Shown: positions 33,105 through 46,170 of the stretch, in pieces | How the letters are laid out: each line of letters starts with the position of its first letter | Position numbering within the stretch: the first letter of the stretch is position 1 | Assembly (NCBI GenBank): GCA_947247005.1 | Contig: OX365952.1 | Location: 1,510,501-1,574,500, forward strand | Direction: 5' to 3' | Length of the DNA: 64,000 nucleotides | DNA from: Spisula solida | Lineage: Eukaryota > Mollusca > Bivalvia > Venerida > Mactridae | Position numbers and translations under genes: made by a program | Notes under the pieces: model-generated | What the model was told of the DNA's origin: nothing | The model's input: only the letters and a program-made list of their open reading frames with translations | The model's database searches: none

Positions 33105-33785
33105 AATGTATTGCTCTTTTACCTCATCCATTTCATATTGAATGCGGCCGAATAGCACCCAGGTAAAAGCATTATAACTCTTTTTCTAACGTTAAACTTT
33201 TTACAATATTTTGTTAACTAATTCTAATGATGTAGATGTATCCCACCAACCTATTTTGTAATGAATTTTTTTTCAGAATGTAATCCGTTATTGGGATTAG
33301 TATGTTCTACTTTAATTGCATAAGACTTATCAAAACTGTCCAATTTGATTTAGATTTAGATAATTGTGACAGTTTATAAGACACATAATGTACTATGACA
33401 AATGACTCATGCGTGCTTATTTTTAAAACCGATCCAGCATCATTAAGAGCATGGTGCGTGCTGTTTTATGATGAACGCAATAAAAATCTCAAAACGTAGC
33501 ACTTGGCTGGTCGTGCTATTTTATTGTCTGGCATTACCGATAACTAATTTTGGATGACGAAGAAGTCTACGCCGGACATGACAGCTTATTTGACAGCTTC
33601 TGCATTATACGATTTTTTCATAAATGGCATCATTACGTGTTGACAACTTAATGTGATTAATCAGTTACCAGTGAAGAGACCGATCCGTCTAATTATTTGA
33701 CGGAAAGCAAGATAGCACTGGTAGGTTATTCCGAAAAAAAAACCAGGTTAGATAATCTGTGTTCCGCGTGATTGGTGAAATTAGG
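33105..33785. other. Unassigned spacer
   Basis: No recognisable exon or repeat family. Confidence 0.4.
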
Positions 33786-33786
33786 C

Positions 33787-34304
33787 TTAAAGGTGCTGCC
33801 TCATGTATTAATGTATAGCAAAAATAAAATAGAATTGTTAAATATTCGCGTAATGTCGGTATAATTGCCTGTATATATCATACACAACCACAAGAACATA
33901 TAAAATAACTTGCGAAACATTGGCATTTTGTTGTTCTTTAGTATTTTTAAAACCCTATAGAATTTACGCTACTATCACTTAAATTGCCTGAATGTGTTTG
34001 CATTCGATGAAAAAGAACTGCAAAACGAATCGAACACCCCACTGTTGTTAACGATGTAGTTTGTTGGTGTTACAGTTCGATTACGTGCAATTTACAATTA
34101 TAATTTACTAAGCTTGTTATAAGGAAACTCTGCTCTACTTTTAAAAGAAAAAATACCGAGTTTAGCGATATCGAGAATGGTTTGAAATAACCTATTTCAA
34201 CAAATATTTCATAAAACACTCGTTAGTGGTTTGCTATTACATAAATACTTGGTTAGGTAGGAAATTATGTCATACAAATATTTTAGCCCAATCGGCACCT
34301 TTAC
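33787..34304. mobile_element. MITE-like element, about 518 bp (TTAAAGGTGC ends)
   Basis: TTAAAGGTGCTGCCTCA at the left and an inverted GGCACCTTTA at the right mark the ends. The right part matches 1,016-1,380 inverted, and the left arm matches 4,700-4,797 inverted. No coding region is seen. Confidence 0.55.
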
Positions 34305-34665
34305 ATCCAAATAAACAGACGTAAAAATTAACCCGTTTTCCGTTTCACTTCTTTTGTAAGTCATTAAGGACATAGAGAAAATATTTCTAAAGCGTTTAAT
34401 TCTTCGGGTTAAAGTTTGTTTGATTCAACGAGCTTAGTATTATGATGTACTTCTAGACATATATTTACCTCAATCAACACATGAATATTTTCTGAAGCAT
34501 GACTTCACTTTTATTTCAAATCTTGCTTGTTTACAAACACACAAACTGTCACACGTTACTTACACGTTACTTGCTAAAATCTATATCATCTTTACAATAT
34601 TACTACAAGGAATATATTCTTACATAGTTAATGACTGAAAAATGTATATTGTATAAGGTATTCAG
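34305..34665. other. Unassigned spacer
   Basis: Contains a local repeat CACGTTACTTACACGTTACTT near 34,552 and nothing else recognised. Confidence 0.4.
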
Positions 34666-34669
34666 AACT

Positions 34670-35440
34670 AGAAATGTGTCCCATGACACGGGTGCCCCCA
34701 TTATAGCACATATCATTTACAATGGGGAAGGAGAGGAAAAAACGGTTTGAGAAACATCATTATTCAATTTCTTAGCCTTGTGTCGTTGTGGACTATAATT
34801 CTAAGAATTTTTTTTATCAAAGCTCCATCATATAGTAAAAGTAACAAAGGGCAACAATTCTGGTAAAAATTGGCACAATAAAAATTCCATCCTATAAAGT
34901 CATCTATACATTGAGATTAATAATATGTGAAAGTTTGAAGAAATTCTATCCAACAGTTTTAGAGAAGTTCAACATACAGGATTTTTCACTATAGGGTATA
35001 TAGTAAAGTAACAAAGAGCCATAACTCTGGTCAAAATGTACACAGCAAACATTCCATCCTTTACGATCATCTATACATTGAGGTTGTTCATCTGTGAAAG
35101 TTTGAAGAAGTTCCACCCAGTAGTTTATAAGGAGTTCAACACACAAGATTTTTCACTATAGGGTATAAAGTAAAATTAACAAAGGGCCATAACTCTGGTC
35201 AAAATTGACGCAGTGAAAATTCCTTCATTTACGGTCATCTATACATTGAGGTTGTTTATCTGTTAAAGTTTGAAGAAATTCTACCCAGTAGTTTATGAGG
35301 AGTTCAACACACAAGATTTTTCACTATAGGGTATTCAACACACAAGATTTGTGTTACGTACGGACGGACGTACGGACGGACGGACAGCACCAATGCTATA
35401 TGCCCCCCCCACTTATAAATAAGTGTGGTGGTACAAAATA
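34670..35440 (+). repeat. Degenerate tandem array, about 168-bp unit, about 3 units, with mirrored borders
   Basis: GAAAGTTTGAAGAA recurs near 34,929, 35,096 and 35,265, each with CCATAACTCTGGTCAAAA, ATTCCATCCT, TCATCTATACATTGAG and GATTTTTCACTATAGGGTAT. The left border has ACACGGGTGCCCCCAT. The right border has GGACGGACGGACAGCACCAA, CTATATGCCCCCCCC and a small AATAAGT hairpin. It is non-coding and of a kind common between bivalve genes. Confidence 0.75.
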
Positions 35441-35447
35441 ATATGAA

Positions 35448-36876
35448 CTAATGCACAGCATAGTTTTAGCGGACCTACATTATTTGTAACATGCTCATCT
35501 AGTACTGGATTTTTTTGATGATGCATAACTTTACAATAAATTGTTCGGTTACGAAGTTACGAACCTGGAGCCCGTTACCTAACCAAGCCGTTTCCAAAAG
35601 GCGCTACGGGGCGCTTTTCTACGTCTATGCAACCTACAGAAGCGGTCCGTTGCACAAGAATGCGCTCGATAGCGGTTTGATACGAAATACGATATGAACC
35701 TGCTATCGTTTGTCAGTCCGAATGAACATTTGTCAGCCCGATCAAAATGAAAATATATCTGTCTGTGGATAATGCACGTTTTTCCATTTGTTTAATTCTA
35801 GGTCTACTTAATACAGGGCTAACTAATTTAAAAATGCATAATTAGATATAAACACAGATAACAACTGATTTCAAATAGGCCTAATTTGATATTTACCTTT
35901 TTATACAGCAATGGGTTGCATGAGTATATCAGACAGTACTTTTGTTAAGAGAAAAGGCTATTTTCATTTCAATTAATCATATTACGATTAAATATCAAAC
36001 ATCTTTAATCTTAATCACCTTTTCTTGTTAAATAAATCCTGTTGCAAATCGTCAAAACATAAACGATATTCAGACGGAAAATTCCGTGTTTTGTTGTATC
36101 CAATAACAACAACAACATGTAATTAGTTTTCGCGACCTTTATCCCGCGAATATTTTTACATTTGTTGACTATTTTGGAGGGATTTTTTATAACATCTCGG
36201 CGAGGAATTACGAAAATGCATTCGTTTTTCTTTCTTTACAATAACCTACAACTACGATGTGGAATTATCAGTCCTTTCCGGATACGTAAAGACCCGAAAC
36301 GGAATTTATACTAATTGTATTGCAAAGGGAAGTAACCGCTTTGCAAAGGGAAGTAAACGGAACATGTCAACTTAAACTTCACTTCAAGTAACCGAAACAT
36401 GTGTCGTTTTTATTAGATTTTCTTAAGATTGTTGATATTTCGCACATATGAACGATTCCCGCTCGACTTACTTGTAATCATGTGTCTCATAACAGCGGGA
36501 AAAAATGGCTGCCGGTTTTGTTTCCAAACATTTAAGAAATAGCCCTCCCCATCTAGAAGATGGGTTGCACAGCAACCATGGAAGACTGATAATTATTATC
36601 TTTTCTTCTTTAGACAGGGGCCTACACTAGTTTTTGGAATAATTTTAAACATCATTAAAAAATAAAAGAAAATTTATGAGCTGCCGAATATCGCATTTTA
36701 AACAATTTGTTATTCTATTGGCAGCCATTTTTCAGTATCTTTGCTTCAGTGTGGGATTTTAACACAAATTTCCAAATCCATTAGTGTCGAACTCTGACCA
36801 AATCACGTGACATGTGTTATCGTAAAGCGGAACGACATCCGCAGGCCTAACGGCCTGCGTATTGTCCGCTATTACC
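35448..36876 (-). mobile_element. 1.4-1.7 kb ORF-less interspersed element, copy B (inverted)
   Basis: Reverse-complement counterpart of 1,729-3,426. GAACTAATGCACAGCAT is at its left and the hairpin GCAGGCC-TAAC-GGCCTGC followed by GTATTGTCCGC at its right. Only one copy of the 282-bp block is present (36,300-36,560). No clear target duplication is seen around this copy: the flanks are AATAATAT and TATTACCAG. Confidence 0.75.
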
Positions 36877-36879
36877 AGT

Positions 36880-39265
36880 TGTCTTTTTCGGATTGCAAGG
36901 TCGTTGAAGTTTGGCATGATACGAGTTAATTAACATTGCTTTATTTGTTAAGTTTTTCCTGATACTATTGACTATCACGGCAACAGCAAAGTTTGACTCT
37001 TGGTATCATATTGACTGTGTTTGTGACCGAGCAGTATTTGAAATAAATGTGCTCTCATGTGAAGTTCTCTCATGCTTCAATACATTTGCTCTATAATAGT
37101 TGATTTTCTGATTAACCCCCAAGGTAAATGTAGTACATCATAATGTTATGCTTATAGTATCCAACAAACCTTAACTTCAAAAAACAAAAACACTTGAAAA
37201 AAAACTGTCCCATTATAGATTTCCTATATACGTTTATATTTAACTCTGCTAATCCGAATAACGGACTCGTCATCTGAAAGGGGAGACATGCTTTCATGTT
37301 GGGTATCTATTACAACTGTAAAAATCAATGTGGATATCTAGTATACCTCTAATCAGATTAGTCCATAGTGTTAAGTGCAAAAACATGCATAACCTAGATA
37401 TTTACTTATACCCCCTTGTGGATGTGTCGGTATTTTCTCAAATTTTAAAATTGCCATTGATCCATATGTAATGTCTAGTTTATATGTTTATGTCAAATTT
37501 GAAGCATCATTACGACGTGGCTTTGTAAAATACTGACAAGCTTTTGTATTTGAAGACCATTATAAATGTTGTTACAATTACTATGGCAACTGAAGTATAT
37601 GTAACAATGAACAAGATTTAGTGTTAAATAACACTGTATTGTCTGAAGAAACTATAAACTGGCTTTATCCGTCGAACTGTTTAATATATGTGCTTATCAT
37701 TATAATGGCTTGAGATGTGTTTTATTGGTCGACAGGAATCGTCATTGCGAAATGTTATATACAATCAATAGAAAAAATAACACGTCTACAAGTTTTTCGG
37801 TCCTGGAACGAAAACGGAGATGATATTGTCTAGTCGCGTATGCTCTCAACTAAGTGATTGGGGATAACAAATGTTATTGCCCGATGATATTTATAAAAAT
37901 TAAGAACGAAAATATCCACTATTATGTACCATATGATGACAAATGGGTAGGGCTAAAAGTTCTTATTAGGCTGTTACTGCCCATCCCATCATACAAACAC
38001 AAAACAAAGACAGCTATTTAAGAGTACATGGCTTATGCAATCTGGCAATTAAGGAAAAGTCAGGGAATTCTTCATTATAGCTGTCGATAAGTGTCATTCA
38101 TATTCTAAATTATAATAACTTTATGTAACTTTATGTCAATCAACAGCCTTAGAACATCTACCTTAAACTTTTTGGTTCCATAAAAAGCAAATATGGCCGC
38201 ATTTACTGTATTTTTATACCCGTAATTTGCTCTAACAAAAAGATTCTGTTGTGCCCAATCGATAAAAACAGTCAGGGAAAACTGCTCTGTGGTCAGGGAA
38301 AAGTCATGGAATTTTGTCTAAAAATATTTGTGGGAAACGTGCCTGCCAGATTGGCCAATGAGTTACGCAATTTATCATCATGCTTTTTGCATAATAATGA
38401 TTTTAAATTTGCCACCAAAATATATTTCAGGTTATTATTATAATCAGGAGATACTGAGATATAATACCTAAAATCAATTAATTAAAATTAAAAAATTAGA
38501 ATTAATAATTAGAGTCTAATATAATTAAAAATATACAGATGTGTAATACTTACAACTCCAATCGTAAACAAACATGATCCGGTCATCTATGGAGATACCT
38601 TTTGTGGAAAAATACAGACAAAAAGTATGTTTGGACTAAATGTTGCAATTTTACAACGTTTTCCAAATTCCGAGCTCATGGCTAAATTTCTAGAAATAGT
38701 TCGTGCTGCATTCATTTGGGGGTTCCATGCCATTAATAATAGTTAAGTTTTCGCGACAAATATCATAACATTTGTAATCATCGTCTGGTATTTACCATAA
38801 AATTCATATTTGCAGGACACTACTACTTTAATACCAGTTAAACTACCTTATATACTAGTGTAGAAGTCGACTTGGTTAATTAGACACTATCGGACAATGA
38901 ACTTGCAGTTTTGTAGCTATGAAGTTCATATTTATATCTTGTTCATTATATATTCATCCTAACGACTTGTTTTTGTAATAGGTGTGTTCATATGTGTGCC
39001 TTCAATGTTCTACTGTTTCAGTTGAATGCCGCCTTTTTGTCCGATTTGTTATTATCTTTGTGGTATCATTACGTAACCTTCGTATAAATCAAGTCGCCTC
39101 ATAAGTTGGTAAATACGGTACTTCCGAAATGAGTTGGCGGTGTGAATTGTGTCCCTCGTAAATTCTGTCCTATGATTATTTCTTACATTGCTTTGGCATT
39201 GGTTCAGTTCTAATCTCGTTTTAACACTGATGTAATGTTCTGGTTTAGAAAATATATTTATCACA
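36880..39265. other. Intergenic or intron sequence, no recognised exon
   Basis: Most likely non-coding DNA or intron upstream of the receptor exon. A segment near 38,050-38,310 repeats GTCAGGGAAAA/GTCAGGGAATT wording. I looked for receptor TM1-TM2 coding sequence here and did not recognise one. Confidence 0.4.
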
Positions 39266-39267
39266 TG

Positions 39268-39350
39268 TTTGACGTCGCGGTAGCGTAATAAAGCCATTAT
39301 TTATTTTTGATAATACACTAGTGTAATAAAGCCATCACGCGACGTCACTC
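39268..39350. repeat. Imperfect palindrome with direct subrepeat
   Basis: TGACGTCGCGG at the left pairs with a CGCGACGTCA at the right, and TAATAAAGCCAT occurs in direct orientation on both sides. The role is unknown. Confidence 0.5.
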
Positions 39351-40043
39351 AAAGCATAGGCGACGTCGTCAAAGTTGCGCGTTTATTATAGTGAAAATAG
39401 GAAGCTATTTTATGTTTCGGCCGGAAAAAAGCTAACATGTGATAAAAAGGACATTACATTTGTGACTTTCCACATTTAATTTATTAAACTCGTTTAATAA
39501 ATTCAATATGAAAAGACACTCATGTAATATCCTCTATATATCATACTCTTCCAAAAACAAACCAGGTTATCACTATAACATATTATATACGTCTATTATA
39601 TGTCATAAAATTCACACATAGACTGTACTGTTTAGAACAAATCAATGCGTTATAATGTTTTTATGACACTCATTAGTTCCTTTACAGTATCAAGCCCAAG
39701 GATATACTGTTTTTAACGGTTTCCAACCAATATTCCGGTTGGACTGTTTCAAAACAATTTCTGACCCGGTATTTTTTACTTCTTGCTTTTAACTAATACT
39801 TGTAGTACGTGTAGTATCCAACCGATTTATCATGCCATGTTAAAAGTATATATATATTAACCTAACGTTCTAAACAATTTTGAACTTTGTCGAGTAAAAA
39901 GTGCAGTCTTATACAATGGCACATTTGGCAACAATTCAACGGAGTCAAAAGTTTTTGTCGTTGTTCATTTCTTATATTGAAAAGGTAGTATACAGTCATT
40001 TTCCAACGTTGCTAAACATCTTGTCCATTCACAACATTAAAAC

Positions 40044-40062
40044 CTTTGTCTTCTATTTTCAG
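40044..40062 (+). other. Splice acceptor of the receptor exon
   Basis: A pyrimidine-rich tract (CTTTGTCTTCTATTTTC) followed by AG at 40,061-40,062. The reading frame beyond it gives the receptor TM3 at once. A phase-1 junction is inferred from the GC that opens the exon. Confidence 0.75.
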
Positions 40063-40844
40063 GCAAACTAGTCCCGCTAATGGAGAATGGTGTGCTTCAT
40101 ATTTCTATATTAACGATGATTGCTGTGACATTGGAAAGGTACAACGCTTTATGTCACCCATTCCGGCGTCGTATGTCCTATACCATAACGTCAACCGTGA
40201 AAACACTGATAGTTATATGGATCGTAGGATGTGCTTTAACATTCCCGTTCGCTATAATGACGGAACTAGAGGACGCTCACTTCCATGACGGCACACCTAT
40301 AAAAGTTTGCAGAACCAAAGTAGACGAATACTGGAGATACGGCTACATCATTTTAGTGTTCGTTGTGTTTTTTGTGCTTCCGTTATTTTTAGTCATTGGA
40401 ATTTACACACGGATAATTAAACAGTTAATGTCAGACACTTTGAAAACGTTGACAAAGAACGACACCACGGCTGCGAACACTTTGAGGGTGAGGAAACAGG
40501 CCGTATATATGCTGATCTTCATTATTGTTCTGTTCTTTATGTCTTTGTTCCCAATGAGGGTTGTGACTCTATGGCTTATATTCTCACCAAGCGAACGGGT
40601 AACAAATATTGGACTTGAGGCATATCTCAACATTATATCATGGGCTCGAATATTGATGTACTTCAACAGTGCAGGAAATCCCATTATCTACAGTATAACA
40701 TCTACAAAGTTCAAGGCTGCCTTTAGAAAGGTGTTGTTCAGTCGACACAGTACACCACCACTTGTTGGTGGTACCTACTCTTCAGTTAGAAACAACAACC
40801 TAGATCTAGGTAGGATAACAAAAAGAGAAATTAGTGTCATATAA
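40063..40844 (+). CDS. Peptide G-protein-coupled receptor, 3'-terminal exon (TM3 to C-terminus)
   Basis: Class A receptor, closest in my judgement to the thyrotropin-releasing-hormone/ecdysis-triggering-hormone/ghrelin receptor group. It would bind a neuropeptide at the plasma membrane and signal through G proteins. The exon follows a splice acceptor (TTGTCTTCTATTTTCAG, ending 40,062) and starts with GC, then KLVPLMENG. A preceding T would complete the conserved TM3 cysteine codon TGC, so the intron is probably phase 1. Counting from Met at 40,080: ERY at 19-21, Trp47 and Pro56 in TM4, extracellular-loop Cys77, TM5 about 87-109 with Pro101, basic loop 3, TM6 about 141-163 with SLFP where many receptors have CWxP, TM7 ending NPIIY at 200-204, helix 8 to about 219. 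No helix-8 cysteine. The C-terminus SVI fits a PDZ ligand. The Met at 40,080 is internal, not the true start. The stop is at 40,842-40,844. Confidence 0.85.
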
Positions 40845-41019
40845 AGTCTCAGCCTTGTACGATAAAGCCCGATGTTGACCAATTAACACTAACTCGTTGA
40901 GATTATTTGGCTTTGTCGTTTTTGTTTCTTAAATATATATCCCTGTTTTTAGATGTAAATTACGGATGCAAATAGTTCAGCCTAATTACAACCATGCCTT
41001 GCTCAACAAACAAAACAAT

Positions 41020-41025
41020 AATAAA
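41020..41025 (+). terminator. Candidate polyadenylation signal AATAAA
   Basis: AATAAA about 175 bases after the receptor stop codon. Other AATAAA motifs occur further on (for example near 41,497), so the true 3' end is not settled. Confidence 0.35.
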
Positions 41026-41029
41026 AGCA

Positions 41030-42530
41030 GAGTAATCCGCATCATAGAACTAAGATAGTTTTAGAGAGTAGTCAGGGGAGATAACTCACTTCTGTTTCTC
41101 GTTATGTTATAAATCATTTTAATAAGTGACTCGAGTTTGTATTCTCCCGGTGATACTATTTGAAATGAAGTCGGACTAACTTGCTGTTATCGTTTGTTTA
41201 ATGTGTATTTGTTGAAATATGCTTAAATACACTTAACCGATTTAAAAACGCAGCAGTGGGTTTTTGATAAATTTAAGCCAGTAATTGTGCTTCAATTCTC
41301 TTGAAATTTTACATGTGATGAATTCAATACATGAAGTCAAAGATGTGCAAATTTCATTGTAATCAAGGTTTAGATGGTCACAAAACCAAACCACGAAATG
41401 TATTGATCGACAATGTCAAGTTCGAAAATTTAATAATGTATTTATAAGCTGCAACCTGCAATTAAAATCAGGCGTCTTTGCCTCATTGGCGGGAAAATAA
41501 AGTGTTGTAGGATGTTGTTCCACACATCTATGAGGAAAACACGTATCAATTCAAACGCTCAGAAGTTTCTGCTTTGTGATGCACTTCTGGACGGCCATTT
41601 GTGTCTGCCTTCAACATTTGTTTCACGAGTAAAAATGCAATGACCTCCACAGCCTCAACATGAGCTGTCAGCAAGTTTTTGCCAATCTTGCATAGGCTGC
41701 ATTGTGTCGAATGTTTAAGAATATACATTTCTTATGTCTATGGCATCTCAAACCCGTAACCGGTAGTGGATAATGGAATATGTCAGGATAAATAAGAAGA
41801 CAGACAAAATGAAGCGATTTTCGACATGGGTCAAAATAAACATCAATCAAAATGTTACGGAATGTATATTTTAGCGAAATTACTTAATCGTACGCATCAT
41901 TGCCTTCAAATTGTTGGTATAACAGAAAATATTTTTGACCGGAAGTGGCGTCTTTAAAAAAGCATTCGTTTGGTGACATCATGTTTACGCGCTTGTATCG
42001 TCGGCATACCTAACGCAGACAATCGTAGGTGTAAACTATCTCTTAAAAACACTATGCATGTCTAATTTTCGTCGACAGACGACAGTTTATCTACTTTGCC
42101 ATGATAAAACGTCACATAACTGCTTAAAGCAAGTCGATGTCGCCAGGATGTTTATGTATCCTAAAACCGTGGCACCGTATACAACGCACTTCAAAATTTA
42201 ATTTGATGTTTTTTTGTTGGGGTATCGTTTCTCTATAAATTGTCGGTCAAATCGTCACGCCCGTGTAAATTATGAAAATGACGCCATTATGACGTAATGA
42301 GCTAAATTGAAATATTTGTTGGTAGAAAATCGTATCAGGCATAAGACTAGCGTCCCATTCATTGGTTTATACTCCAATATAATTAAAATAATAATTAATA
42401 CAAAAACACCGACCCCCAAAATTGTTGCGTTTCTAAATCGGTTAAGTGTAGTAAGCAATAAACTGTTTGGTTTGAATTCATGTTCATTTAGTACATTAGT
42501 ATTTAATGTACATGAATACTAAGAATTTAT
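41030..42530. other. Unassigned sequence downstream of the receptor
   Basis: It may include the receptor 3' untranslated region. No further exon or repeat was recognised. Confidence 0.4.
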
Positions 42531-42539
42531 TTAAGAGAT

Positions 42540-42785
42540 ATGTAGGACTTTGCAATTTAATATGGCTTTCAATTCGTGCAATACATGACTGTCCTTTGCA
42601 AGTTTATATGGCTTCCAATGCGAACAATACATTACTTTCATTTGTAAGTTGACATGGTTTGACTGCAACTTACAAGTAACTAGTATATGATTTCCACTGC
42701 GTATCGTACTTGACTATCCTTTGCAAGTTTGTATGGCTTGACTGCACTCTACGAATTTAATGGCTTCAAATGCGTACCATATTTG
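42540..42785. repeat. Very degenerate tandem repeat, about 60-bp unit
   Basis: Repeated wording CTTTGCAAGTTTATATGGCT, TCCAATGCGAACAATAC, ACTGTCC/ACTATCC occurs about four times. Confidence 0.6.
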
Positions 42786-42828
42786 AATTACACATTCCCT
42801 GTTATACATTAATCCTTCTCATACAAAG

Positions 42829-43095
42829 AATGGCCACGGCTGTGTTCCAGTGGTTGGTTCGCTGGATTGGTAACTCGGCTATCCGCGTTCGATTCAATCT
42901 CGCATGCTCCATGAAAATATGACAACAATGTCGATTTTCATCCACACGTGGATATGTTGCTTGTTCCTCATGGAAAGCTATCATAGTGCTGGCTAGGATA
43001 GAGTCCAGGAAAACTGGTTAGGTGAATCCGCCGCTGTGAATAAACTAAATAAAAGTTAGAAACGGGTTTAAATCCGATTTACACAAACAAAAACA
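42829..43095 (+). mobile_element. tRNA-derived SINE
   Basis: The head GTTCCAGTGGTTGGTTCGCTGG (A-box region, shown in part) and GCGTTCGATTCAATC (B box) is followed by a body with GTCCAGGAAAACTGGTTAGG, CCGCCGC and a CGGGTTTAAATCC end with an ACAAACAAAAACA tail. The body wording is a SINE type I recognise as widespread in bivalves. It is diverged and no longer active. Confidence 0.7.
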
Positions 43096-43099
43096 GTAC

Positions 43100-45435
43100 A
43101 TTGTAATCACAGCTGTATGGAACAATAGTGCATATTTTAACAAGGACACTTACAGAATTATTAAATTCTATTAGCCTGTGAAGTCCATACACAATTATTC
43201 TGCAACAAGCTTTGCTCCATGTTTTTTGTTTTTTGAAAGCTGGTTCTACATGAACTAGATTATTCCAAAGTTCCAGGTCTCCCTGCGGACCCATTTGTTA
43301 ATGTTATTGATTGAGTTTAGCATGTGCGCATTCAGAAGGTTTTTATGAAAAACATCTGCTCCTGAAAAAATGTTTCGCGTGTCATGGACGATGATGAAAA
43401 TTGTTAACTTTATTTTTGGTTTCATTGTGATTTGTGACGTTTTGTCTGGTGTGCTTTAGTCTCAAATAGTAATCAGTCTACTCAGATATTTTATAACCGT
43501 AACTTATAAACATTGTTCTTTTGCAAGCAATTGGAATCGTCTACATGGTCATGTAGAGGATGTAGTCTTTGCAAATAACGGAATAACATAACGTGTCCAA
43601 ACCTGGAATTGTCCCATGATCGTCCGAATTAAGGGTTCTACTAGTTGCACCTGCCGGGTCGGCTCCATTGATGTTAAACGAATACATCCGTTTTGTTTTT
43701 GTTTAATGACGAATTGTGAATTTTCCACGCAATACATTAAGGCTTGTAAAAGCATTCATAATAGTGGGATAGTTTCTGAAAAAAACTACAACGACAACAT
43801 GTGATATACTCGCTTATAAAACAATCTGGATTATAAGACCAACCGGTGTATGCATAAGCCAAATAGTCTGATAAGTGTGTATTACTGTACGACATTTTTA
43901 TTGTTCGTAGGGCATCTTCCGTAATATTAATTAATAGCGATACTGTCCCCTACATGAGGGTCGTGTTTCGGTTGTTTACTGAATTGCAATGTGTTAATGG
44001 TTTTTGGTCGTATACCACTTGCCGAATATGAAAGTAAAAAAAAGTAAGTTGGAAATCTGAGCAAACGTTAAAAATCAAGTTCAACTTCGTTTTTGACGAA
44101 TTTCGTTAAGAGATTTGAAGCACCACAACGGATACGACTAGTGACAATGTCACTACATCGAGTACGTTCTCTGGAAAATATAGGAAGCTGCGTAATGGTG
44201 GACTTCAGTTACCTACTTAAAAATATGACGATGACACTTTCACCATTTCCGAAGTGATCACAATTTTGGAGTTCAATGGACTACGAAAGGCCTTCAATCT
44301 TTTATGGACTGAACCATTTACAATGAAACTCACGGAAAACATTCATTGATCTCACATCTGCACTATGCACACTGATTGAACTTTTGACTTCAGGATTGCA
44401 CCTACTTCTTGTGTCCGTAAAGGGTACAACACTCATGTACTGTAATATGGCTGACCACATAGGTTTCCTGGAATGTGATTTAAGTCAGGGAACTTAAATC
44501 TAGACGTTTCCGACAAGATCTAAAGGATAAACGTTGTAATCAAGCATAGTCATATGATTTTAGATCAAAAACTACTTTAAAGAAGATTCCATTGGCAAAA
44601 TTCATTTTCATGTGAAAGGTACATAATTATATCCTATTTCATTAAAATAATCTACGCTTTATGAAATATTTCGCAACTGCTCTTCTGCACAACATATCTG
44701 TAGTATATGCTGGTGACATAGTTGTCCGTTGGCTCTGGTATAAGAATAGTAGCATAACCTTGGTAAGTGAAAAATATCACATGCATCATTTTCGTCACTG
44801 ATTGTGTGCGTATGGCAATTACGGCCTTCTTAGAATTTCTGGTGGCGCATATATGATATTTCTGGTTCAGTATTAATTTAGTTTATACTAGTGGGCCTGT
44901 GTTTCATCCTCTGCTTTACTACGTAAAGACTCTTTTGTAAGTCGTGGGGTATAACTTTAATATTTTCTTCGCATTGAAAATAAGATGACGTTTTGGTTAT
45001 CACTGAATTAGCAAGGCTTTCAGTGGCACAAATGTTGTTAACATCCAAGTTGCCTTCCAAATGAAATGAACTTTGGATAAACTCGAGCATGTACGAGCAG
45101 CTAACAGTCCATCGGTCAATGTTCAGTATAGTTGCTGTTGTTTACTGTCAACCTCTTTTCTGCTTGTCTTCCAGATGCTCTTGGTCAGCATACAAATGTA
45201 TACACATTACGATGTCCATAAGTCTCACTAAGTTCCTCATCTACATATTAATCGTTTATTCCGAGTTAATACATTTCTTTTATATAAGCTAGAATGCCAG
45301 TCATTTTTGTTATACATATTTCAAACGTTTTTTGGCTTAATACTGTGAGTATGTGTATATCAAAAATACATTATGACCCAAACAGATCAATGAAAGTAAA
45401 CCAAATTTTAACCACGAGATGACAATGGTATAATG
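43100..45435. other. Unassigned intergenic sequence
   Basis: No coding exon or repeat family was recognised on either strand; open frames are short and lack familiar motifs. Confidence 0.4.
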
Positions 45436-45439
45436 TGTA

Positions 45440-45497
45440 CATATGCCAAGTATGACCCCCGAAAATTTCGTTTCGAACGTCCCTCGTATCAATTAAT
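45440..45497 (-). mobile_element. Solo mariner-like end
   Basis: On the minus strand this reads TACGAGGGACGTTCGAAACG and continues TTTTCGGGGGTCATACTTGG. It resembles the ends at 29,654 and 54,475. No partner end was found. Confidence 0.35.
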
Positions 45498-45499
45498 TG

Positions 45500-46110
45500 A
45501 AAAAATATGTAAGGCTTTATATAGACAATAAGTAGTGCCGCATTCAGACAGAGAAACCTTCTAAAAGAAACTGTGCTACGTAAATCAAAATCATTCGGCA
45601 AACAATTTAATTACTAGTCCAAAAACGATAAAAACGATACTTTCCTTTCGACATTTGATTTCCTCAAGAGCTATTGTGCAAAATGGGGAAACGCCATTAA
45701 AAAGTTATACTGATTTATTTATAGAAAACCAGTATTTAAAAGTTATAGTATCAAGAACTTTTATACCGTTTGGCCAAAATAAATAAGATAAATAAGAAAG
45801 TGTTAATTAAAATTTCAAATTCTTTGATAATAATCGATGATAAAAATGTTTTAAATTGAAACTAATAAACTAAGAACAAATATATGAAAGTGAATATTAA
45901 GTTAGGTCCAAAACGCAATATTAACTGCAACGCAATATGCTTAAAATCTGACACTGTGGACATTATTTACTGTGCGTCCAAAGTCCCGCAAATCAACATT
46001 GCTTTGTCTTTTTTGGAACTGCAAACTAGTGTATGCTGATACAACTACGAATGTGTACATAGTGGATATTTGTTTGTTTTGATTGAATATGGTTTATATC
46101 TCATCGTGTA
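45500..46110. other. Unassigned AT-rich sequence
   Basis: Nothing recognised. Confidence 0.4.
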
Positions 46111-46115
46111 GAAAT

Positions 46116-46170
46116 AATATTCAATATTTTCAAGAGCGCGTAGCGCGAGTGAAAATATTAAAATTTTATC
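46116..46170. repeat. Short hairpin with GC-rich tip
   Basis: AATATTTTCA and TGAAAATATT arms surround AGAGCGCGTAGCGCGAG. The tip has the same layout (GCG-TAG-CGC between GAG-like flanks) as the large hairpin at 3,472. Confidence 0.7.

Noticed and set aside
40046..40288. Second + strand open frame at the receptor exon
   Set aside because: It overlaps the receptor frame and shows no receptor motifs; the frame starting at the acceptor gives TM3-TM7.
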